Assembly (NCBI GenBank): GCA_023380575.1 | Contig: JAMCRM010000020.1 | Location: forward strand, 1 to 5,832 | Direction of reading: 5' to 3' | Source of the DNA: Acidobacteriota bacterium | Lineage (GTDB): Bacteria > Acidobacteriota > Terriglobia > Bryobacterales > Bryobacteraceae | DNA length: 5,832 bases | In this document: one piece after another, positions 1 through 5,832 of the stretch | Layout of the letters: the number at the start of each line of letters is the position of its first letter | Numbering within the stretch: the first letter of the stretch is position 1 | Notes under the pieces: generated by a model | Databases searched by the model: none | The model's input: only the letters and a program-made list of their open reading frames with translations | Told to the model about the DNA's origin: nothing | Translations under genes and position numbers: made by a program

Positions 1-742
1 GGGCGCCCAGGTGCAAAGCTTCCTGGTGAAGCCCGTCAATTTCAAGCGGGGGCGGACATACCCGGTGCTGTTCCTGATCCACGGCGGCCCGCAGGGCGCC
101 TGGGGGCAAAGCTGGACCTACCGCTGGAACGCCCAGGTCTTCGCCGCGGCGGGGTACGTGGTCGTCATGCCCAACCCGCGGGGCTCCACGGGCTACGGCC
201 AGAAGTTCATCGACGAAATCAACCACGATTGGGGCGGCCGCGCCTTTGACGACATGATGGCGGTGGCCGACCACGTCACCACCCTCCCCTACGTGGATTC
301 CAGCCGAATGGCCGCCGGAGGCGGTTCCTACGGCGGCTACATGACGGATTGGATCCTGGGCCATACGGCGCGTTTCAAGGCGCTGGTTTCGCACGCCGGG
401 GTTTACGATCTTCGGAGCGAATTCGGGGAAACCGAGGAGTTATGGTTCCCCTTGTGGGAGTTCGGCGGCGCGCCGTGGGACAACCCCGAGATGTACGAAC
501 GCTGGTCCCCCAGCATGTTCGTCAAGGAGTTCCGGACCCCCACCCTGGTGATTCACGGGGAACTCGATTTCCGCGTTCCCTACGGGCAGGGTTTGCAGCT
601 CTTCACCGCGCTGCAAATGAAGAACGTGCCCTCCAAACTGCTGGTATTCCCGGACGAGGGGCATTGGGTGAACAAGCCGCAGAACAGCGTGCTTTGGTAT
701 AAGACGTTTATCGACTGGGTCGATCAGTGGACTAAAAAGTGA
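1..742 (+). CDS. S9 family (prolyl oligopeptidase-like) serine peptidase, C-terminal part, 5' truncated
   Basis: Serine peptidase of the prolyl oligopeptidase / acylaminoacyl-peptidase group, which cleaves short peptides. The reading frame is open through the left edge (codons start at base 2), so the N-terminal beta-propeller expected of the family lies outside and about 245 residues of the alpha/beta-hydrolase domain are visible. Numbering from the GTG at 11, I see the oxyanion-region motif HGGPQGAWG at about 24-32, the NPRGSTGYG segment at 55-63, the nucleophile elbow GGGSYGGYM with Ser106, the acid in GELDFRVPY (Asp186) and the catalytic His218 in DEGHW. The triad is complete and in the correct order. 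The GTG at 11 is an internal codon, not the start. The stop TGA (740-742) overlaps the next gene's start. Localisation cannot be read without the N-terminus; many homologues are exported. Family call is secure; substrate is not. Confidence 0.93.
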   Translation, partial: GAQVQSFLVKPVNFKRGRTYPVLFLIHGGPQGAWGQSWTYRWNAQVFAAAGYVVVMPNPRGSTGYGQKFIDEINHDWGGRAFDDMMAVADHVTTLPYVDSSRMAAGGGSYGGYMTDWILGHTARFKALVSHAGVYDLRSEFGETEELWFPLWEFGGAPWDNPEMYERWSPSMFVKEFRTPTLVIHGELDFRVPYGQGLQLFTALQMKNVPSKLLVFPDEGHWVNKPQNSVLWYKTFIDWVDQWTKK

Positions 743-2040
743 AGAAAGCATTCGTAGCTATCTGTTTATTGGCGGTCGTAGCGGGTCTGGGCCTGCTGCT
801 GGCCATTTCCGGGGGGACGGTTCTCAAGGTGGAACCGCCGGTGAAGGCGCTGGGCAAGCAGACGCCGGTCCGGGTGGAGCTTGCCAACCCGCACGGGGTA
901 CGCCGGGTTACGGCATACGTGGAACAGGGCGGCGCGCGCTATACCGTCTTCGAGAAGAAGGCGTCCGCGCACCGGCTCTTTTTCTGGCGGCACAAGGAAA
1001 ATCCGGTGCAGGTCACCTTCCTGGCCGGCACGGGCAACGCGCCCAACCTGAAAGACGGCAAGGCGCGCCTGGTCGTGGAAGCGGTATCCAACGACCTGCG
1101 CGGGCGCGCCGACAGCGTAGCGTATGACGTAGAGGTCTCCACCGCGCCCCCGCGCGTGGTGGCGGACGGATATCAACACTATGTAAACCAGGGGGGTATG
1201 GAACTGGCCACCTTCACTCCCGCGGGATATTGGACGGAATCCGGCGTGAAAGTGGGGAAATACACGTTCCGTAGCTTCCCCCTGCCCGGACATCCCTCCG
1301 AGCGCTTTGCCATGTTTGCCTATCCCTGGGACCTCGGTCCGGACGAGACGCCGCGCGTCTTCGCCACCAACCCGACCGGCACCACCGCACTGGCGCCTTT
1401 CTGGTTCAAGCTGTTTCCGAAAAAGTTCCGTGTGCGCGATTTCGAGCTGACCGACGCCATCATGGACAAGCTGGTCAACCAGATCGATCCCTCGGGCACG
1501 GGCGACCTGTTGCAGCGCTTCCTCAAGATCAATGGCGAGATGCGGCACGCCAATAACCAGACGCTGGCCGACCTGCGCTTCAAGACCGAGGAGAAGGCGC
1601 TTTGGAACGGCGCGTTTGTGCGGCTCGGCAAGGAAGAATCCATGTTCGCCGACGTACGCAATTATATTTACAAAGGCAAAAAGGTCGATCAGCAGGTACA
1701 CCTCGGCTACGATCTCTCTAACGTGCAGCACGTGGCCGTTACGGCGGCCAACGACGGGCGCGTGGTCTACGCGAGCGACCTCGGAATCTACGGGAATTGC
1801 ATCGTGGTGGACCACGGCTACGGCCTGCAATCGATCTACGGCCATTTGAGCGAAATCGCGGTCAAGGTGGGGGACTTGGTCAAGAAGAACCAGGTAATGG
1901 GGCACAGCGGCTCCACCGGCTTGGCCCTGGGAGACCACCTGCATTTCAGCATGCAAATCGACGGCGTGCAAATCAACCCTGTCGAGTGGTGGGATGAGCA
2001 CTGGATACGCGATCGCATCCTGAGTAAGCTGAATTTGTAG
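739..2040 (+). CDS. Membrane-anchored M23 family metallopeptidase (LytM/peptidoglycan endopeptidase type)
   Basis: A 433-residue zinc peptidase of the M23 family, whose members usually cut peptide cross-links in peptidoglycan. Residues 1-24 (Lys-Lys then a long run of Ala/Val/Leu/Gly) form an uncleaved anchor or signal peptide, with no lipobox. Residues about 28-135 look like a beta-rich Ig-like domain, 136-310 is a mixed linker I do not recognise, and 318-420 is the M23 domain. Metal ligands are visible as HLGYD (His321, Asp325) and the second His of HLH (His402), with catalytic histidines at YGHL (His369) and HLH (His400); the set is intact, so an active enzyme is expected. The GTG at 739 is chosen because it directly precedes Lys-Lys and the hydrophobic segment. 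There is no strong Shine-Dalgarno sequence, but the GTGA overlap with the S9 stop suggests translational coupling. A role in wall remodelling is inferred from family. Confidence 0.9.
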   Translation: MKKAFVAICLLAVVAGLGLLLAISGGTVLKVEPPVKALGKQTPVRVELANPHGVRRVTAYVEQGGARYTVFEKKASAHRLFFWRHKENPVQVTFLAGTGNAPNLKDGKARLVVEAVSNDLRGRADSVAYDVEVSTAPPRVVADGYQHYVNQGGMELATFTPAGYWTESGVKVGKYTFRSFPLPGHPSERFAMFAYPWDLGPDETPRVFATNPTGTTALAPFWFKLFPKKFRVRDFELTDAIMDKLVNQIDPSGTGDLLQRFLKINGEMRHANNQTLADLRFKTEEKALWNGAFVRLGKEESMFADVRNYIYKGKKVDQQVHLGYDLSNVQHVAVTAANDGRVVYASDLGIYGNCIVVDHGYGLQSIYGHLSEIAVKVGDLVKKNQVMGHSGSTGLALGDHLHFSMQIDGVQINPVEWWDEHWIRDRILSKLNL

Positions 2041-2060
2041 CGGTCTGTCTGCGGTTTGCG

Positions 2061-2089
2061 AGCGGCCGTACTTTGGCTGTATGGCGGCT
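2061..2089 (+). other. Imperfect hairpin in the gap after the M23 gene
   Basis: AGC-G-GCCGTA (2061-2070) can pair with TATGGC-G-GCT (2080-2089): nine pairs including one G-U wobble, one G-G mismatch and a 9-base loop. It starts 20 bases after the M23 stop and ends just before the candidate metK promoter, the position expected of a transcription boundary. No T-run follows it, so it is not a standard intrinsic terminator. It may protect the 3' end of the transcript or be chance. Confidence 0.3.
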
Positions 2090-2092
2090 GCA

Positions 2093-2122
2093 TTGACTCC
2101 GGAGAGGGCCGTTCGATACACT
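2093..2122 (+). promoter_or_regulatory. Candidate sigma70-type promoter for metK-ahcY
   Basis: TTGACT (2093-2098, five of six matches to the -35 consensus) is followed after 18 bases by TACACT (2117-2122, four of six matches to the -10 consensus); an overlapping choice is GATACA at 2115-2120 with 16-base spacing. Transcription would start near 2129, giving a leader of roughly 80 bases. The 8-base palindrome CTCCGGAG (2097-2104) lies in the spacer and touches the -35 box, but one this short may be chance. The leader shows a weak CGGTG/CACCG stem (2139-2143 with 2158-2162). I recognise no SAM or SAH riboswitch core in it. Confidence 0.4.
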
Positions 2123-2195
2123 AAACGATTGTTTGCTGCGGTGTTAGACTGTCTTCGCACCGGCTACATTCAGAGACCTCACTTCGAATTGAAAC

Positions 2196-2206
2196 AGGGG
2201 AAGGGA
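2196..2206 (+). promoter_or_regulatory. Ribosome binding site of metK
   Basis: The purine run AGGGGAAGGGA sits directly before the ATG at 2207 and supplies AGGGG/AAGGG Shine-Dalgarno cores. It settles the start, since an in-frame ATG at 2081 would add 42 residues that do not look like the MetK N-terminus and has no comparable site. Confidence 0.7.
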
Positions 2207-3379
2207 ATGGCACAAACTCAGAAGCATATCTTCACGTCGGAATCCGTTACGGAAGGCCATCCGGATAAGATCGCCGACCAGATTTCGGACGCGATCCTCG
2301 ATGCTGTAATGGAACAGGATCCCACCGGCCGCGTGGCCTGCGAAACCCTGGTGACCACCGGGATCTGCGTAGTGGCCGGCGAGATTACTACCAAGTGTTA
2401 CGTGGACGTTCCCACCGTGGTCCGCGAGACCGTTCGAGAAGTGGGTTATACGGACGCTACGTTCGGCTTCGATTCGCATACCTGCGGCGTGTTGAACGCC
2501 ATCCAGTCGCAGTCTCCGGATATTGCCAGGGGCGTGGATACGGGTGGGGCGGGCGACCAGGGCCTCATGTTCGGCTATGCCTGTGACGAGACCCCGGAAC
2601 TGATGCCCATGCCCATTATGCTGGCGCACCAGTTGGTGCGGCGTCTATCGCAGGCGCGCCGCCAGGGCATTCTGGATTTTCTGCGTCCCGACGGCAAGTC
2701 GCAGGTCAGCGTGGAGTACGTGAATGGCCGGCCCGCGCGGGTGGACGCGGTGGTCATTTCGACGCAGCACAGCGACCAGATCTCCACCGAAGCCCTGCGC
2801 GCCGAAGTGAGAAAGCACATCATCGACGCGGTGGTTCCCGCCAACATGGTGGATGCCAATACCAGCTACCACATCAACCCGACCGGGCGCTTCGTGATCG
2901 GCGGGCCGCATGGGGACACCGGCCTCACCGGCCGCAAGATCATCGTGGACACGTACGGCGGCATGGGGCGGCACGGGGGCGGGGCCTTCTCCGGCAAGGA
3001 TCCCTCCAAGGTGGACCGCTCGGCCTGCTACATGGCGCGATACATCGCTAAAAACATCGTCGCGGCGGGTCTTGCAAACCGGTGCGAAGTGCAGTTGGCT
3101 TACGCTATCGGGGTGGCGGAGCCGGTCTCGGTAATGGTAAACAGCTTCGGCAAGGGTGTTGTCGCCGAAGATAAGCTCGCGGGCTTGGTTCGCGCGGTCT
3201 TCCCGCTGACGCCGCGCGGCATTATCGAGCACCTTAAACTGCGCCGCCCGATCTACAAAAAGACGGCCGCCTTCGGCCACTTCGGCCGGACCGAAGACAG
3301 TTTCACCTGGGAAGCCGTGGACAAGGCAGAGGCCTTGCGCGAAGCGGCGGGTACGGCGGCGGAAGCCGCGGTTCGCTAA
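2207..3379 (+). CDS. metK: S-adenosylmethionine synthetase (methionine adenosyltransferase)
   Basis: Cytoplasmic enzyme that makes SAM, phosphate and diphosphate from methionine and ATP. The product is 390 residues, close to the roughly 384 of E. coli MetK, and starts [20 protein letters not shown], the family's N-terminus with the His18/Asp20 pair. Other signatures are all present: GEITT at 58-62, the methionine/ATP motif GAGDQG at 114-119, DGKSQV with Lys164, [18 protein letters not shown] at 227-244 (Arg243/Lys244), the P-loop-like [12 protein letters not shown] at 257-268, and the C-terminal FGHFGR at 356-361. Nothing is missing or frameshifted. The three-domain bacterial form is clear; it is not the divergent archaeal type. 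The last about 10 residues are an Ala-rich tail. ahcY follows after 12 bases, so a SAM-cycle operon is expected, probably driven from the promoter near 2093-2122. Confidence 0.98.
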   Translation: MAQTQKHIFTSESVTEGHPDKIADQISDAILDAVMEQDPTGRVACETLVTTGICVVAGEITTKCYVDVPTVVRETVREVGYTDATFGFDSHTCGVLNAIQSQSPDIARGVDTGGAGDQGLMFGYACDETPELMPMPIMLAHQLVRRLSQARRQGILDFLRPDGKSQVSVEYVNGRPARVDAVVISTQHSDQISTEALRAEVRKHIIDAVVPANMVDANTSYHINPTGRFVIGGPHGDTGLTGRKIIVDTYGGMGRHGGGAFSGKDPSKVDRSACYMARYIAKNIVAAGLANRCEVQLAYAIGVAEPVSVMVNSFGKGVVAEDKLAGLVRAVFPLTPRGIIEHLKLRRPIYKKTAAFGHFGRTEDSFTWEAVDKAEALREAAGTAAEAAVR

Positions 3380-4672
<1,293 letters not shown>

Positions 4673-4679
4673 GAAAACA

Positions 4680-4704
4680 GGGGACGGGGATCGGGGGCCG
4701 GGGG
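4680..4704 (+). repeat. Four-run G-quadruplex motif in the ahcY-gltX gap
   Basis: Runs GGGG (4680-4683), GGGG (4686-4689), GGGGG (4693-4697) and GGGGG (4700-4704) are separated by AC, ATC and CC. This fits the strict quadruplex pattern with up to four tetrads and very short loops. It lies on the coding strand, so the RNA between ahcY and gltX would carry it. The runs are seen directly; folding is inferred. Confidence 0.75.
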
Positions 4705-4734
4705 CCGACCCCCGGGCCCTCGCCCCTGGCCCCC
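4693..4734 (+). other. Very stable GC hairpin directly before gltX
   Basis: Bases 4693-4705 pair with 4722-4734: 13 consecutive pairs, 12 of them G-C and one G-U (4700 with 4727), closing a 16-base loop. A competing fold pairs CCGGGGG (4698-4704) with CCCCCGG (4709-4715) around the loop CCGA. No T-run follows on the + strand (AAACC then ATG), nor directly on the other strand, so it is not a classic intrinsic terminator. It could still pause RNA polymerase, block exonucleases or hinder initiation at the gltX ATG 5 bases downstream. It shares bases with the G-quadruplex motif, so the two folds exclude each other. Confidence 0.7.
4709..4734 (-). repeat. G-quadruplex motif on the opposite strand (C-runs on +)
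   Basis: On the + strand the runs CCCCC (4709-4713), CCC (4717-4719), CCCC (4723-4726) and CCCCC (4730-4734) are separated by 3-base spacers. The complementary strand therefore has four G-runs of at least three, a three-tetrad quadruplex pattern; the C-strand could in principle form an i-motif. Placed 4 bases from the + strand motif, the two form a back-to-back arrangement. Confidence 0.6.
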
Positions 4735-4739
4735 AAACC

Positions 4740-5832
4740 ATGCTTCGCGTCAGATTTGCTCCCTCCCCTACGGGTTTTCTCCACATAGGCAGCGCCCGGA
4801 CGTTTATTTTCAACTGGTTGTACGCGCGCAGGAACGGCGGCGCCATGATTCTGCGCATCGACGACACGGATGTCGGGCGGAACACCCAGCAGTCGCTCGA
4901 TTCCATCTTCGACGGGCTGAACTGGCTGGACCTGGGATGGGACGAGCAGTACCGTCAATCCGACCGCCTGGCCCTGCACCGCGCGATGGCCGAGGCTATC
5001 TTCGCCAAAGGCTTGGCCTATCGCGATTTCACCCCCGCCCAGACCGACGAAGGCGAAAAACCGCGCGGCGAAGGCGCCTGGTTGTTCAACCCCGGCATGC
5101 GGGAGCTCTCCCGCGAGGAAAGCGACCGGCGGGCCGCCGCCGGCGAGCCTTTCGCGCTGCGCTTCCGCGTGCCGCGCGACCGCGTCGAAGAGATCCGCTT
5201 CGAGGACCAAGTCTACGGGGCGCAGGCCAAATCCACCGCCGATATAGAGGATTTCGCGCTGCTGCGCAGCGACGGCATGCCGACCTATCACCTGGCATCC
5301 TGCGCCGATGACGCGGACCTGCGCATCAGCCACATCATCCGCGGCCAGGACCACCTGACCAACACCTTCAAGCACATCCAGATTTTCCAGGCCGCCGGCG
5401 CGAAGGCCCCGCTGTTTGCGCACCTGCCCCTTCTGGTGGCTCCGGACGGCACTAAGCTTTCCAAGCGCCGCCACGGTCCGTCAGTCAGCGTGACGACGTA
5501 CCGCGATGCCGGCTTCCTACCGCACGCCTTCATCAACTTCCTTTGCCTGCTGGGCTGGTCCCCCAAAGACGACCGCGAGAAGATGGGCCGCCAGGAACTG
5601 GTGGACGCCTTCTCGTTTGAGGGCATCAACAAATCGAACGCCGTGGTCAACTTCACCGAGGAAGACCCCTTCGATCCCAAGGCCGTGTGGCTCAACTCCC
5701 AGCACATCTACGCCATGCCGGTAGAGGAACTGACGGACCGGCTGCTGCCGTTCATCTGTGCGGCGGGCTTCCGCGCCGATCGCGAAAAGATGCTTCGCGT
5801 CACACCCCTCATTCAGGAGCGCATCAAGCTCC
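4740..5832 (+). CDS. gltX: Glutamyl-tRNA synthetase, 3' truncated by the window
   Basis: Class I aminoacyl-tRNA synthetase that charges tRNA-Glu with glutamate. My translation from ATG 4740 gives 364 residues open through the right edge; the family is usually about 470-500, so most of the anticodon-binding domain lies outside. The N-terminus [20 protein letters not shown] carries the HIGH-type motif HIGS (15-18). RIDDTD is at 39-44, the connective-peptide insertion spans about 75-185, [11 protein letters not shown] is at 199-209 and the KMSKS-type loop KLSKR at 239-243. It is too long for the shortened GluQ-RS paralogues. Oddities: Asp41 where most GluRS have Glu (RIEDTD), Gln203 where RGED is usual, an extra Arg in KLSKRRHG, a short insertion near EEDPFDPK, and no Cys cluster for the zinc site found in some homologues (YRDFTPAQ instead). 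No in-frame start lies upstream and no Shine-Dalgarno sequence is visible. It could be one of two gltX paralogues in the genome. Confidence 0.93.
   Translation, partial: MLRVRFAPSPTGFLHIGSARTFIFNWLYARRNGGAMILRIDDTDVGRNTQQSLDSIFDGLNWLDLGWDEQYRQSDRLALHRAMAEAIFAKGLAYRDFTPAQTDEGEKPRGEGAWLFNPGMRELSREESDRRAAAGEPFALRFRVPRDRVEEIRFEDQVYGAQAKSTADIEDFALLRSDGMPTYHLASCADDADLRISHIIRGQDHLTNTFKHIQIFQAAGAKAPLFAHLPLLVAPDGTKLSKRRHGPSVSVTTYRDAGFLPHAFINFLCLLGWSPKDDREKMGRQELVDAFSFEGINKSNAVVNFTEEDPFDPKAVWLNSQHIYAMPVEELTDRLLPFICAAGFRADREKMLRVTPLIQERIKL

Noticed and set aside
766..2160. 464-codon open frame on the - strand covering the M23 gene
   Set aside because: Antisense shadow of a gene with intact M23 catalytic residues; no motif or ribosome site supports it.
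2081..2206. Longer metK start at ATG 2081
   Set aside because: The extra 42 residues do not resemble MetK and contain the promoter candidate; ATG 2207 has a strong purine-rich site and the conserved N-terminus.
4693..4739. Intrinsic terminator for ahcY
   Set aside because: The stem is very strong, but AAACC and the gltX ATG follow instead of a T-run, so I list it only as a hairpin.
4740..5802. 13-base exact repeat ATGCTTCGCGTCA at 4740-4752 and 5790-5802
   Set aside because: Both copies are in frame inside gltX and encode Met-Leu-Arg-Val; one such match is near chance expectation for a window this size.

Overview
The window is about 60% G+C by eye and gene-dense, with every recognisable gene on the + strand. 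It carries two extracytoplasmic-type hydrolases, the two enzymes of the S-adenosylmethionine (SAM) cycle, and the start of a glutamyl-tRNA synthetase. I see no mobile element, CRISPR array, tRNA or rRNA. The protein types (S9 oligopeptidase, membrane-anchored M23 peptidase, bacterial MetK beside an archaeal/Thermotoga-type AhcY) suggest a free-living bacterium. Acidobacteriota is my best guess, but this is an inference from family resemblance.

Layout. 1-742: C-terminal catalytic part of an S9 prolyl-oligopeptidase-family serine peptidase, cut by the window edge. 739-2040: membrane-anchored M23 metallopeptidase whose GTG start overlaps the S9 stop by four bases (GTGA). 2041-2206: 166-base gap with an imperfect hairpin, a candidate sigma70-type promoter and the metK ribosome binding site. 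2207-3379: metK. 3392-4672: ahcY, 12 bases later with its own Shine-Dalgarno sequence. 4673-4739: 67-base gap, almost all G-runs then C-runs. 4740 to the end: gltX, open at the right edge.

How the genes work together. MetK makes SAM from methionine and ATP. AhcY removes the S-adenosylhomocysteine left by methyltransferases, giving homocysteine and adenosine. The two are almost certainly co-transcribed. The S9/M23 pair forms a second translationally coupled unit, probably acting on peptides and cell wall outside the cytoplasm. Whether gltX is read through from ahcY or separated from it depends on the G/C-rich element between them.

The one piece of structure the genes do not explain is that 67-base gap. 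Positions 4680-4704 hold four runs of at least four G with 2-3 base spacers, a canonical G-quadruplex motif. Positions 4709-4734 hold the matching C-runs, so the other strand also has quadruplex potential. The same bases can instead form a 13-bp hairpin that ends 5 bases before the gltX ATG, which has no visible Shine-Dalgarno sequence. I do not see a clearly new multi-gene system here; the rest is conserved housekeeping and envelope content.
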